From Ochrobactrum sp. CM-21-5 (GTDB taxonomy: Bacteria; Pseudomonadota; Alphaproteobacteria; Rhizobiales; Rhizobiaceae): a stretch of DNA of 64,000 bases. Both the position numbers and the translations under genes were made by a program. Where the stretch lies: NCBI RefSeq assembly GCF_014253075.1, contig NZ_JACLZJ010000007.1:1-64000 (forward strand), written 5' to 3'. Position 1 is the first letter of the stretch. Each line of letters opens with the position of its first letter. The notes under the pieces are model-generated. The model was not told the origin of the DNA. It ran no database searches and saw only the letters and a program-made list of their open reading frames with translations. This document shows, in pieces, positions 43,311-52,667 of this stretch.

Positions 43311-44387
43311 ATGGAATTGCGGGCGGGCAGCAGCGTGGAACCGACATTCGACAGCGTCGTACGCGTGACCGGCAGTCAGGAAAAAGGCGATAGCGAACGA
43401 GCGCCTGTGTCCATCGAGGACGTGGCGCGGCTTGCCGATGTTGCACCGATTACCGTTTCCAGAGCAATACGCACGCCCGCAAAAGTAAGTCTTGAAAAAC
43501 GTGACCGCATTCAAAAAGCTATTCAAGTTACAGGCTACAGGCCGGACTCCATCGCAAGCGCGTTGCGTTCAGGGCGGACAAACATTGTTCTCGGCTTTGT
43601 CTCCAATATCTTTAGTCAGCAATTTGCGATTGCAATACGCGGGTGCGCCAAGGTGCTGGAGGAGTCGGGCTTCCAGTTTTTGATCGGGGAAACCGCCTAT
43701 TCCTATAAAAAGGAATCCGCGATTATCACCGATCTGCAACAGCTCAAGCCTGCTGCGGTCTTTTTCAGCGGGGTCATAGAGCTGGAGGAAAACCGGGAGC
43801 GTTTACGCAAACTCAATATCCCGATCATGGAGACATGGGCCTATCCGCGCGACCCCATTGATCTTCTTGTTGGAATTTCCAATACAGATGGCGGTGCTAT
43901 GGCTGCGCGCCATCTCGCGGAACGTGGCTATCGGCGTGTAGCGTTCATCGGCCGCGGCGGCGGGCGTGGCGCATTGCGCTATGAAGGCTTTGCGGCAGAG
44001 TGCAGCCGTTTGGGCTTGAAGATTGAACGAAAAATCATTTGCAAAGAAGTCCATGGGATCGAGGACGGACGCCGTGCATTTGCGGAGCTGCGGCACCAGA
44101 TGAAGGAAATCGAGGCAGTTTTCTGCGCAAACGATTTGATTGCGTCCGGCGTCTTCCTTGCTGCGCGCGACGAAGGTCTGCGCATTCCCGGCGATTTTGC
44201 GTTGATCGGTTTTGGCGATAATGACATGGCGGCAGCAGTCAGGCCCGGCATAACTACCATCGGCTTTGACAGTGAAGCATTGGGGCGCCATGCAGGCAAT
44301 ATGCTACTGACAAGCCTCAGAGGCGAAGTACTGGATCGTAAGATGCGTTGTATGGATCTGTCGATCAATGTGCGCGGCAGCACCTAA
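43311..44387 (+). CDS. LacI-family transcriptional regulator
   Basis: The 358-residue protein has an unusually long N-terminal lead of about 35 residues. The LacI helix-turn-helix follows (VSIEDVARLADVAPITVSRAIRTP in two blocks, hinge near RPDSIASALRSGRT). The periplasmic-binding-like domain contains GFVSNIFSQQFAIAIRG, CANDLIASGVFLAA, and GFGDNDMAAAVRPGITTI. It ends the operon on the same strand. The two LacI-like operators at 38883-38942 in front of the first permease are its likely targets. LacI proteins mostly sense sugars, so control of an amino-acid system is unusual. Confidence 0.92.
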   Translation: MELRAGSSVEPTFDSVVRVTGSQEKGDSERAPVSIEDVARLADVAPITVSRAIRTPAKVSLEKRDRIQKAIQVTGYRPDSIASALRSGRTNIVLGFVSNIFSQQFAIAIRGCAKVLEESGFQFLIGETAYSYKKESAIITDLQQLKPAAVFFSGVIELEENRERLRKLNIPIMETWAYPRDPIDLLVGISNTDGGAMAARHLAERGYRRVAFIGRGGGRGALRYEGFAAECSRLGLKIERKIICKEVHGIEDGRRAFAELRHQMKEIEAVFCANDLIASGVFLAARDEGLRIPGDFALIGFGDNDMAAAVRPGITTIGFDSEALGRHAGNMLLTSLRGEVLDRKMRCMDLSINVRGST

Positions 44388-44500
44388 CAGGTCAGCCCTG
44401 AATACAGAACGGGAGCGTCAATCCGATAGTATGGATCGACACCCCCCAAACGCCTTTCATGAAGGCTCAAACGGCACCGAAGCTCGGGCCGTTAACCAAA

Positions 44501-44845
44501 TTAAAGCGCTGCAACAGCCGTCATTTCAACACGCAAATCAGGATCGGCGAGCCGTGCTTCCACACAAGCGCGTGCCGGAGGGTTTTCGACATCGATCCAG
44601 GCGTCATAGACCGAGTTCATCGCATCAAAATCGACAATTGCAGGCAGAAAGACATTGACCGCAAGAAGCTTCGAACGATCTGTCCCTGCTTCCTTCAACA
44701 ATGCATCGATCTTGCCAAGCACATCACGGGTCTGCTCTTCAATGCCGGCTTTCCGGTCATTTGCGACCTGTCCGGCGATGTGAACGAGACCGCCATAGCT
44801 GACTGCCTGGCTCATCCGTGAACCCTTTTGATAGCGCATGATCAT
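44501..44845 (-). CDS. RidA-family enamine/imine deaminase
   Basis: This 114-residue RidA/YjgF/UK114 protein has QAVSYGGLVHIAGQVAND, EEQTRDVLGKIDALL, SKLLAVNVFLPAIVDF and the motif PPARACVEARL that carries the active-site Arg. RidA hydrolyses reactive 2-aminoacrylate and related enamines made by PLP-dependent dehydratases. The next gene upstream in the operon encodes such a PLP enzyme, so the pairing makes chemical sense. AAGGA lies before the ATG at 44845. It is the last gene of the minus-strand operon starting at 51644. Confidence 0.93.
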   Translation of the reverse strand: MIMRYQKGSRMSQAVSYGGLVHIAGQVANDRKAGIEEQTRDVLGKIDALLKEAGTDRSKLLAVNVFLPAIVDFDAMNSVYDAWIDVENPPARACVEARLADPDLRVEMTAVAAL

Positions 44846-44883
44846 ACTTGCATTCCTTGTCATGTTTTGGGGGCGTTTGGGCA

Positions 44884-46188
44884 TCAGCCGAAACAGGTGG
44901 GATAGGCGTTGATCACGGTCGCCGTCTCGTCGAGACCGTAAATCAATGAATGCCGGTCGAGGCATGTGCATGGATGCGAAATGCCGAATTCGATAACGTC
45001 ACCAATGGTGACATCAGCGTCCGCCGCACACTGGATGAATGCGTGTTGATCATTCAGTTTCTGCACTGTCGCATCTGCAAAGACATCGTACTTTTGACCA
45101 TTGCGATAGAGCGTGAGGGCCTTCGGAAAATCCTGATCGATAGCCACGTCACGCATGCCAAAACCACAAATCACCGTCTCGGGTTCCGGTCGCGAAAGCA
45201 CCTCCGCCCAAAGCCGCAGAGCTGGTCGAAATGCGCTGGAAGCTTGTGTTTCACCAAAGCCCCGGCGCGCATCGAGCTGCTTGATGCCGCGCTCGTAAAC
45301 ACCATGGTCGTGAAAGAAAATCGCGCCGCTGCGCAGCATAATCGTGAGGTTGCCGTCAATTTGCAGATGAGAAGCCCAGGCTGCCACCACACGATCGAAG
45401 AACAGCGAGCCACCCGCCGTCAAAAGCAATGACCGTTGCAGGCCGATGCGTTCGCGAATGAACCGATAAACCACCATTGCGTCGGAAAGGAGCGTATCGA
45501 TGCGCGCAAGCGTTTCGACGGGATCCGGAACACCGGCAGCGCCCTCATAGGCCGCGATACCAGCAAGTGTGATATTGGCGCATTCACCGGACAGGATCGC
45601 TTCCACGACAAGCTGAGCGGTTGCAGGGTTACGGGCCCCTGCCCGTGCAACGCCCAGCTCAACGAGCAATCCCAGTTTCGGCAAATCCGCCTGATCACGC
45701 CACACAGCGAGAAGACTTTCCGCCAGTGCGACCGAATCCACAAATACATACATCTCAGTATCGGGATACTGCGCCAGCAATCTGGCCAGTCGGCTGGCAG
45801 AGTTTGGTCCGCCAATCTCATTTCCCAGAATGAGTTTTCTGAAACCGGCCCGTAGCAACACCGCAGCCTGTCGCATGTCAGCGACCGTTGCGCCCCACGC
45901 GCCTTTATCGACCAACCGCTTTGCCAGAACCGGCGACATAGGCGTTTTCGCATGGGGCGCTATCTGCACGCCATGAGATTTCGCATAACCGAGCATAGCC
46001 ACTGCATTGGCATCAAAAGCCGCTTCATTGAGTGACATCAAGGGCAAGGCCATTTCACCATCGAAGGGTTTCCAGCCAAAATTCCCGATATTCCTCAGCA
46101 AAACCGGCGCATGGCCCGTTGGAAAACCACGCACACGGTCGTCAATATTGGTGTCGTTATCAGTATCGCGGAAACAAAGATCAGACAT
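44884..46188 (-). CDS. DSD1-like PLP enzyme (D-serine dehydratase/D-threonine aldolase-type, fold III)
   Basis: The 434-residue protein has an alanine-racemase-type barrel. The PLP-binding Lys lies in GVQIAPHAKTPMSP (about residue 80). The C-terminal D-ser_dehydrat domain carries the zinc motif ISHPCTC (about residue 411). Members dehydrate D-serine or threo-3-hydroxyaspartate, or cleave D-threonine, or act as amino acid deaminases. Because RidA follows directly, a dehydratase or deaminase reaction making an enamine is preferred. It begins three bases after the amidohydrolase gene ends. Confidence 0.88.
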   Translation of the reverse strand: MSDLCFRDTDNDTNIDDRVRGFPTGHAPVLLRNIGNFGWKPFDGEMALPLMSLNEAAFDANAVAMLGYAKSHGVQIAPHAKTPMSPVLAKRLVDKGAWGATVADMRQAAVLLRAGFRKLILGNEIGGPNSASRLARLLAQYPDTEMYVFVDSVALAESLLAVWRDQADLPKLGLLVELGVARAGARNPATAQLVVEAILSGECANITLAGIAAYEGAAGVPDPVETLARIDTLLSDAMVVYRFIRERIGLQRSLLLTAGGSLFFDRVVAAWASHLQIDGNLTIMLRSGAIFFHDHGVYERGIKQLDARRGFGETQASSAFRPALRLWAEVLSRPEPETVICGFGMRDVAIDQDFPKALTLYRNGQKYDVFADATVQKLNDQHAFIQCAADADVTIGDVIEFGISHPCTCLDRHSLIYGLDETATVINAYPTCFG

Positions 46189-46191
46189 GAA

Positions 46192-47130
46192 TTATCCTTG
46201 GTTGAAACCTGTTCGGTCCAACGCCAATCGGTAGGTTTGGTTTGCAGTTTCGAAGAAAAGTGCGCTTTGTTCCGCCATGCTGTAGCTGGCGACGATTTCG
46301 CGGAAAGTCGAATAAAGTTCGGGGAAAGACGCATGCAGTCCGGCCACAGGGAAATCGCTGGCGAACATGGAGCGTTCGACATCAAAACACGTAATGCAAT
46401 GCTCGATGATACCTCTCAGACTATCGATGCTCCAGTGTGGATCATAGGCAACCGGGTTGGAAATCTTGATGCGCAGGTTTTCTGCTTTTCCGAGCCGTTG
46501 CAGGCCGTCACGCCACAAGGCCATCCCCTCAGAGCTTCGATCCACCGGGCTGCCGCAATGATTGAGCACGAACATCGTGTTCGGAAAATCATGCAGCAGA
46601 CGTTCGGCTTCCGCCATCTGCCAGGGGAAAAGCATCAGATCGAACACCAGATCATGACGAGCAAGAGCGGTCAGTCCCGCACGCCATTGCGGATTACTCA
46701 TGAGCCCATCGCAAGCGGCGAAACTTTTCATCGGATCCGGATGCCAGCTGACAATATCGCGAATGCCCACGACATGGCTGTTCCGGGCTTCCTCGGCCAG
46801 CAGACCCGCAGCGTTTGGATCATCGAGAGGAACGCGCGCAACATAGCGCCGGGCAATATTGTGCCGCTTATCCAGACTGTCCAGCCAAGCTGTTTCTTCG
46901 GTTGGAAAGCGTTGATCCCAGCCCGCCTCGACATGTACGGATGCAACGATATTCTGCCCCCGAACATCAGCCAAATAACTATCCGGCATGTAATTGCGCT
47001 GGATCGCTGAAATACTGCCAGAAGCCACCTCACTTTCCGGCTCGCGCATGAGCCAGGGGTGGCGCTTCATTTCCAGATTCCACAGATGATGATGAGGGTC
47101 GATGACCGGCCCCGTATAAAGACGCGTCAT
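46192..47130 (-). CDS. Amidohydrolase-2 family protein (lactonase-like)
   Basis: This 312-residue TIM-barrel hydrolase begins VIDPHHHLWNLE, the HxH metal motif of the amidohydrolase-2 family (PF04909). It has MLFPWQMAEAERLLHDFP and the conserved FVLNHCGSP near residue 190. The metal ligand Asp lies in FASDFPVAG near residue 263. Relatives open sugar lactones (rhamnono- or fuconolactonases) or decarboxylate acids. It overlaps the ABC permease stop by four bases. In this operon it may process a lactone or amide form of the imported solute, but that is inference. Confidence 0.9.
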   Translation of the reverse strand: MTRLYTGPVIDPHHHLWNLEMKRHPWLMREPESEVASGSISAIQRNYMPDSYLADVRGQNIVASVHVEAGWDQRFPTEETAWLDSLDKRHNIARRYVARVPLDDPNAAGLLAEEARNSHVVGIRDIVSWHPDPMKSFAACDGLMSNPQWRAGLTALARHDLVFDLMLFPWQMAEAERLLHDFPNTMFVLNHCGSPVDRSSEGMALWRDGLQRLGKAENLRIKISNPVAYDPHWSIDSLRGIIEHCITCFDVERSMFASDFPVAGLHASFPELYSTFREIVASYSMAEQSALFFETANQTYRLALDRTGFNQG

Positions 47131-48092
47131 CGACGCGCCTCCCGCCCGGAAATCATCAGCAATCCGAGAATGAGCGAACCGAACAGGATGGAGCGCAGGC
47201 CCGGCGATGCATTGACCATCGTGATCAGCGCAGTGGTCGTAACGAGAAGAATAGCGCCGGGAATGGTTCCGGCATAAGTACCGCGCCCACCGAGAATGGA
47301 GGTGCCGCCGAGGACAACCGCCGCAATAGACAAAAGAACATATGGCTCACCGATGCCAACATAGCCTTGCCGGTTCATACCGAGGAGTACGATACCTGCC
47401 AGTCCGGAAAAAAATGCCGACAGAGCATAAAGCGCGACCGTATTGCGGTTGACGTTGATCCCTGACAACCGTGTAGCAACAGGGTTGGCACCCAGAGCCA
47501 GAAAGCTTGCGCCCGTTGGCGTCTTATGAAGCAGCATCAACACGACAGCAGTCACAACCAACCACAGAATGATGCTGGCCGGTACCCCGAAAGGTCGGGC
47601 CGATCCCAGAAAAATTGCGACAGGGTTATTAACCGATACTGCGCTGCCACCTGCCACGATGACCAGCAGTCCCTGAAGGAAAGTCGCCATAGCTAGCGTC
47701 ATGATAATGGGTGGTACGCGCAACCAAGCCGCTCCAATTCCATTTATAGCTCCAATAACAGCTGCAATAGCAAGAACCATAACGACGCCAAGCAGACCCG
47801 TCTGGTCCCAGTCAGGCGAGATCACCGGCAGCAGGATTGCTGTAACGGTCATCACCGCACCAACCGAAAGATCGATACCACCCACGATAATGACCAGTGT
47901 TTGTCCGGCGGCTACAATACCGATGATTGCAGCCAGTTCCAGCAGATAGCGCAAATGTCCATAAGCTCCGAAACCACGCAGGGTCAGACTGGCGATGAGC
48001 CAGACCAATGCAACCAGAAGCAAGGTCAGCAAGGGTGGGCTTCGCAACATACGACGCCCGATTGATAAGACTGCACTCATGATTTCCGCCAT
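47127..48092 (-). CDS. Sugar-type ABC transporter permease (RbsC family, second subunit)
   Basis: This 321-residue permease has about nine helices and the family segments VAAGQTLVIIVGGIDLSVGA (about 60-79) and VLGGTSILGGRGTYAGTIPGA (about 260-280). It overlaps the first permease by 16 bases and the amidohydrolase by four, so the genes form one tightly coupled message. With the other permease it forms the channel. Confidence 0.94.
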   Translation of the reverse strand: MAEIMSAVLSIGRRMLRSPPLLTLLLVALVWLIASLTLRGFGAYGHLRYLLELAAIIGIVAAGQTLVIIVGGIDLSVGAVMTVTAILLPVISPDWDQTGLLGVVMVLAIAAVIGAINGIGAAWLRVPPIIMTLAMATFLQGLLVIVAGGSAVSVNNPVAIFLGSARPFGVPASIILWLVVTAVVLMLLHKTPTGASFLALGANPVATRLSGINVNRNTVALYALSAFFSGLAGIVLLGMNRQGYVGIGEPYVLLSIAAVVLGGTSILGGRGTYAGTIPGAILLVTTTALITMVNASPGLRSILFGSLILGLLMISGREARR

Positions 48093-49039
48093 TTGCCTGC
48101 AATTTCCGGCAAAGCCACCGCACCAACGATAATCAGTCCTTGTGCGATATATTGCGCCACGGGAGGAAACCCCAAGAAAAACATCACGTTAATCATTACA
48201 GATAGAAGCAGGCTGCCGCAAATCGCACCGCGCATCGTGCCTTTTCCACCAAGAAATCCGACACCGCCCAACACGGCTGCGGCAATGGAATTGAGCGTGA
48301 ACGGCGTACCTATAACCGGATCGCCCGACCCTGTTTGGGCCGCCACGAACAGGCCTGCACAGGTAGCCAAAACACCCGACAAAGCAAAGGAGATGATCTT
48401 GACTTTTTCGACCGGAACGCCCGACCGATAGGCCCCTATCGGGTTTTCGCCCGCGGCGTAAATGCCAAGCCCCATTGGTGTGGCGAGGAACAGTTTCCAG
48501 CCTAGTATGATAAGCACCAGAATTATGAAAGCCGAAGGTGAATGACCGGCCAGGAAATCAGAAAACCAGTCAGGAATGAAACCGCCTGGTCTGGGTAGAA
48601 TAAGCAAGGCGATACCAGTGATGATGAACGATCCCGCAAGCGTTACGATAATCGCCGGCAAGCGCATGAACGCAACGATGGAACCGGTAAGCGCACCGAT
48701 AACAAAACCGCTCATGATAACAGCGACAACACCACCGAAAACACCAAAAACGCTCCCCATTGTGCTCGCCGCGATAACCGCCCCCAAACTCACGAGCGGT
48801 CCAATGGCGAGCGTTATCCCGCCATTCAACATCAAAAGCGCCTGCGCCATCGTCACCAGCGCCAAGGGCAACCAATTTTGAGTAAACTTGGAAAATCCTC
48901 CAACGCTTAGAATTCCCGGGAAAAGCCAGGCATAAAGCAAAACAAAAACACCAACGACGGCATAAAGCCCGATCAGTCCTCTGTTTCGGCTGCGTTGAAC
49001 GGACAGGTAGAGATTTCCGACCATACCCTGTTGCATCAA
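48077..49039 (-). CDS. Sugar-type ABC transporter permease (RbsC family, first subunit)
   Basis: This 320-residue permease has FTQNWLPLALVTMAQALLMLNGGITLAIGP (about 30-60, two adjoining blocks). VLGGVGFLGGKGTMRGAICG follows near residue 275. It overlaps the ATPase gene by four bases and the second permease by 16. RbsC-type transporters with two different permeases and a double-domain ATPase are common in rhizobia. The substrate is not necessarily a sugar, given the downstream PLP and RidA genes. Confidence 0.94.
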   Translation of the reverse strand: MMQQGMVGNLYLSVQRSRNRGLIGLYAVVGVFVLLYAWLFPGILSVGGFSKFTQNWLPLALVTMAQALLMLNGGITLAIGPLVSLGAVIAASTMGSVFGVFGGVVAVIMSGFVIGALTGSIVAFMRLPAIIVTLAGSFIITGIALLILPRPGGFIPDWFSDFLAGHSPSAFIILVLIILGWKLFLATPMGLGIYAAGENPIGAYRSGVPVEKVKIISFALSGVLATCAGLFVAAQTGSGDPVIGTPFTLNSIAAAVLGGVGFLGGKGTMRGAICGSLLLSVMINVMFFLGFPPVAQYIAQGLIIVGAVALPEIAGKWRKS

Positions 49040-50568
49040 ACTGCCTCTCTCGACGGTTTAAGGCCCATGGCCGCCCCTACGATTGCCTCTTCCGACAGGT
49101 TCCCATGTTCAAGTGTGGCGACTACGCGGCCCTCGCGGAAAACCATGACGCGATCACACAAGTGCACAAGCTCCGGCGTGTCGGAACTCAACAGGATGAT
49201 CAGTTTGCCTTCGTCAGCAAACCGGCGCAGCATCAGATAGATTTCCCGCTTGGTTTCGATATCGACGCCACGGGTCGGATCGTTCAGCAATAAAACAGTA
49301 GGCTCCAACGGAAGCCATTTAGCGAGCGCGACCTTCTGCTGGTTGCCGCCAGACAGCGCCTGAACCGGCCGTCTGGTATCCCCCTTGATCGTCAAGCGTT
49401 CAGCAAGTTTGGCAACAACACGCTGCTCGTTCGCCGTATCGCGCAGACCACACCGCGTATATCGGTCAAGCGATGGCAGAAGCAGATTTGACGCAATGGA
49501 ATGCGGCAGGACAAGCCCCTCTCGTTTCCGATCTGCAGGAACATAAGCAAGCCCCACAGAATTCGCGGCACCTACGGATTTGAACAAGCCGCTGCTTCCG
49601 CAAAGTTCCGCGTGACTGGCTGAGGTCGGCACGGCCCCGTAGAGGCCCAACAGGAAATCTTCCTGTCCTTGCCCGACCAGGCCGCCAATGCCGATGATTT
49701 CACCGGCATTCGCGTCCATATCGACATTCTGCACCATGCCCGCGCTCATGCCGCGAATGTGCAGCAGTCTTTCAGCAGCTGCACTGGTCCGCCATATCGG
49801 GAAAAGATCACCAGCGTCGCGCCCGACCATTAATCGAACCAGTTCTTCCGGATCAGCGCTCGACAACGACTGGTCTGCCGTCACGACGCCGTCTTTCAAC
49901 ACAGTGACATGAGAACAGAGCGAGCGAATTTCATTGAGCCGGTGCGAGATATAGAGAAGAGCGACGCCTTCATCGCGCAATTTGAGAACGAGCGATGACA
50001 GCACCCCCGCCTCATGCGCGGAAAGTGATGAGGTTGGCTCATCAAGAATAAGAACTCGGGGGTTGCGGAATAGCGCCTTGGCAATTTCAACCATTTGCCG
50101 ACGACCGAGCGATAACATGCCGACTGGTGTTTCCAGAGGTTCGGTCAGCCCGACGCGTTCGCAGACTGCCAGTGCCTCCTCATGAAGCGTCTTGTAATCA
50201 ATTAATCCAAACCGGCGCGGATAGGCGCCGAGCCCGATATTTTCTGCAATCGACAACTCCGGCGTTAGGCTGAGCTCCTGCTGAATGACCGCAATGCCAG
50301 CCTTGCGCGCCTCAGCCGGGTTTAATCTGGAAAGCGCGACGCTCTCCAGCACGATATCCCCACTGTCCGGCGACAAAGCGCCGGACAACAGATTGATGAG
50401 TGTGGACTTGCCCGCACCGTTTTCTCCAAGCAGCGCATGTACACGCCCAGGCCGCAAGGCGATACTGACGCCTTTTAGCACGGGATTACCAAAGAAACCC
50501 TTGAATACGTTGCGCGCTTCGAGCACCGGAGCCGCCGCATCCACAACAGGCTTAGACGAAACCTGCAT
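49036..50568 (-). CDS. Sugar-type ABC transporter ATP-binding protein (two nucleotide-binding domains)
   Basis: This 510-residue RbsA-type ATPase has two fused domains. The first has Walker A GENGAGKS (about residue 52), LSLGRRQMVEIAKAL and Walker B VLILDEPTSSL. The second has a degenerate Walker A (GIGGLVGQGQED), the signature LSGGNQQKVALAKWL, and Walker B LLLNDPTRGVD. This asymmetry is normal for the family. It lies nine bases after the binding-protein gene. Confidence 0.95.
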   Translation of the reverse strand: MQVSSKPVVDAAAPVLEARNVFKGFFGNPVLKGVSIALRPGRVHALLGENGAGKSTLINLLSGALSPDSGDIVLESVALSRLNPAEARKAGIAVIQQELSLTPELSIAENIGLGAYPRRFGLIDYKTLHEEALAVCERVGLTEPLETPVGMLSLGRRQMVEIAKALFRNPRVLILDEPTSSLSAHEAGVLSSLVLKLRDEGVALLYISHRLNEIRSLCSHVTVLKDGVVTADQSLSSADPEELVRLMVGRDAGDLFPIWRTSAAAERLLHIRGMSAGMVQNVDMDANAGEIIGIGGLVGQGQEDFLLGLYGAVPTSASHAELCGSSGLFKSVGAANSVGLAYVPADRKREGLVLPHSIASNLLLPSLDRYTRCGLRDTANEQRVVAKLAERLTIKGDTRRPVQALSGGNQQKVALAKWLPLEPTVLLLNDPTRGVDIETKREIYLMLRRFADEGKLIILLSSDTPELVHLCDRVMVFREGRVVATLEHGNLSEEAIVGAAMGLKPSREAV

Positions 50569-50576
50569 GATGCCGC

Positions 50577-51644
50577 TTACTGCCCCAGCAACTTATCGAA
50601 CAAAGCTCGATCATAATCCGAATAAACGTAGCCATCCGCCGGGAATTTGTCGGCGCGCGCCAGGTAGGCGTCGACATTGCTGTCGTCAATAACGGGAAGC
50701 GGAACCTTGATCGATTTCGGAACGTCCTTGCCTTCAAGAGCCTGCACAGCGGCATAAACGGAGAATGCACCAAGCCAATTGGGCTGCATAGTCGCCCACC
50801 CTTTCAAGCCTTTTTCCTTCCAAAGTTCCAGGAACTGACGGGCATTTTCACCCGTTATCGGCACCGGGTCCCGTCCCTGACGATCAAAGGCCAGAACCGC
50901 GCCGGCCGAAATGGCACCGCCCAGCGACAGGACGCCGTCGATTTCCGGATTGGCAAACAGCAAACTGGTCATCGCTTCCTGAGCGGGAGCCACGTTATAT
51001 TCCGTATTCGTCTCGGTAATGATCTCGATGTCCTTATTGGCATCGAGGACCGGCTGGGTGCCCTTGCGACGACCATCACTGACCGAAACCCCTGCGGGAC
51101 CGTTCATGATGATGATCTTGCCCTTACCACCCAGTTGGTCAACTATCCACTGAGCAGCCCGTTCGCCCCATTCGCCTGAGTCGGTGTTGATTTTTGCAGT
51201 CAGATTTTCTGTATCGACCAAGCTATCAAAGTTGATGACGGCGATACCCTTCTCGCAGGCATCAGCAATGACACGGTCGAGCGCGGAAGACGAGCCTGCA
51301 TCGATGACGATTGCATCGATATTGGCATCGATCATCGATTGAATTTGCTGAATTTGCGTCTGCGCATTGCCTTGCGCATCGGTGATCATCAGCTCCTTGA
51401 CCAGACCTTCCTTCTTTAGCTGCGCCACTTCATCGACAATCGTGGCTTCGGTCTGCTTCATCCAGGTCGGCACAGCATAGATATTTGCCCAGCCGACCGT
51501 GTAGGGCGCCTTGCGATCTCCTTTTACACAATTCGCAGCCGCTTCAGCCGAACCTGCTCCTGCCATGCACAGAAGCGCTGCGCCGCTCACTCCGGCCAGC
51601 AGCATACGGAAGCCCGATCCGGCTTTGGTCATAAAATGCATCAT
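50577..51644 (-). CDS. Sugar-type ABC transporter substrate-binding protein
   Basis: This 355-residue exported protein has a signal peptide (MMHFMTKAGS..., hydrophobic to about residue 34, cleavage near AEA-AAN). A Peripla_BP_4 domain follows, with TVGWANIYAVPTWMKQTEATI, IQQIQSMIDANIDAIVIDAGS, and INTDSGEWGERAAQW. The N-terminal pocket with its Trp/Tyr differs from classic ribose binders. GGAGGGGA precedes the ATG at 51644. It is the first gene of the seven-gene operon and faces the iclR gene across 207 bp. Confidence 0.93.
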   Translation of the reverse strand: MMHFMTKAGSGFRMLLAGVSGAALLCMAGAGSAEAAANCVKGDRKAPYTVGWANIYAVPTWMKQTEATIVDEVAQLKKEGLVKELMITDAQGNAQTQIQQIQSMIDANIDAIVIDAGSSSALDRVIADACEKGIAVINFDSLVDTENLTAKINTDSGEWGERAAQWIVDQLGGKGKIIIMNGPAGVSVSDGRRKGTQPVLDANKDIEIITETNTEYNVAPAQEAMTSLLFANPEIDGVLSLGGAISAGAVLAFDRQGRDPVPITGENARQFLELWKEKGLKGWATMQPNWLGAFSVYAAVQALEGKDVPKSIKVPLPVIDDSNVDAYLARADKFPADGYVYSDYDRALFDKLLGQ

Positions 51645-51685
51645 TGTCCCCTCCATCCAAATTTGACACATTCACAGCGCTATCA

Positions 51686-51725
51686 ATGTCTGCTATAATG
51701 TATATATGTCTGAATTATCAGACAT
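51686..51725. promoter_or_regulatory. Palindrome in the operon/iclR intergenic region, candidate IclR operator
   Basis: ATGTCTGAATTATCAGACAT (51706-51725) has perfect 8-base arms around ATTA. A further half-site, ATGTCTG, starts 20 bp away at 51686. The sites lie between the divergent ABC operon and iclR starts, next to TATAAT at 51694. Confidence 0.6.
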
Positions 51726-51851
51726 CGCAATCATAGAAATTATTTTGCTCTTGGCAAGCGAGAAACTGTTTGTGGGTTTCGAAACACACAATTGACAGCC
51801 GAGCTTGAGCTGCCCACAAAGAAACAGAGGCTGGAGACGATCGTAGAAACT

Positions 51852-52637
51852 ATGGATAAAATTCGAATAGAACCCACGGCGAAACGTTCACGCGGACTGG
51901 AGCGCGCTTTCGAGATTCTCGATTACCTGCGCGTGAGCCGCGCGCCAGCCAACCCCAACGAGATTGCCGCGCGTATCAAAGCTCCGCGCTCAACAGTCTA
52001 TGAGCTGGTCAACCTGCTGCTTAGCAATGGCGTTCTTGAGTATTCCGACAACGAGGGCCGTGTTTATCTGGGGCGGAAACTTTATTTCTTGGGCGCGGCT
52101 TACGAGGACCATTTTAACTTCATGCGCGATTGTGACCGGGCACTATCAAAAGTGGCGGAGCAAACACGGGAAACAGCCCAGTTTTGCATGCTGGACGAAA
52201 ACAAATATACCGTCGTGCGGATGCGTGAAGGAGCTCGGCCTTTTCGTATCTCATCGGATGTCGGGCAACGCGTTCCCATTCCCTGGACCGCGTCCGGAAG
52301 ACTTCTTCTGTCGCATCTCACTGATGCCGAGATTTTGTCCTTTATTCCGCCGGAGGATTTTCAGCTCCCCGATGGCCAATGGCTCGCCCCCGAGGTTTTC
52401 CTCGACGAGGTACATGCTGCACGGAAAGCCGGCGCCTTTACGTTTGACAGCATTGTCGACAGCTTTACCCATTGCTTCGCAGTCCCCGTTGAAAGCGACG
52501 ACGGTATATTCTGCGCGACTGTCTGCCTCGTCGCTCCGCGCGATGACGGCATTCGCAACCGCGACATGTATCTGCAATCTTTGCGGGAAGCTGCCCTCAA
52601 TATGAAAGGGAAAGTTTCTTCTTTTCAACGCGATTAG
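51852..52637 (+). CDS. IclR-family transcriptional regulator
   Basis: This 261-residue protein has the winged helix (RGLERAFEILDYLRVSRAP, then NEIAARIKAPRSTVYELVNLL, about residues 14-60). The effector domain follows (TAQFCMLDENKYTVVRMREG, then DVGQRVPIPWTASGRLLLS). The ATG at 51852 gives a normal start; a TTG at 51792 would add 20 residues. It is divergent from the seven-gene ABC operon and very likely controls it through the palindrome in between. It is convergent with the unassigned gene at 52668. Confidence 0.92.
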   Translation: MDKIRIEPTAKRSRGLERAFEILDYLRVSRAPANPNEIAARIKAPRSTVYELVNLLLSNGVLEYSDNEGRVYLGRKLYFLGAAYEDHFNFMRDCDRALSKVAEQTRETAQFCMLDENKYTVVRMREGARPFRISSDVGQRVPIPWTASGRLLLSHLTDAEILSFIPPEDFQLPDGQWLAPEVFLDEVHAARKAGAFTFDSIVDSFTHCFAVPVESDDGIFCATVCLVAPRDDGIRNRDMYLQSLREAALNMKGKVSSFQRD

Positions 52638-52667
52638 AACATTTCAGAAATATCGGCCGACTGCAAT

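Noticed and set aside
46111-47010. Plus-strand frame of 299 codons across the amidohydrolase gene
   Set aside because: Antisense shadow of a well-supported metal hydrolase that shares tight overlaps with its neighbours.
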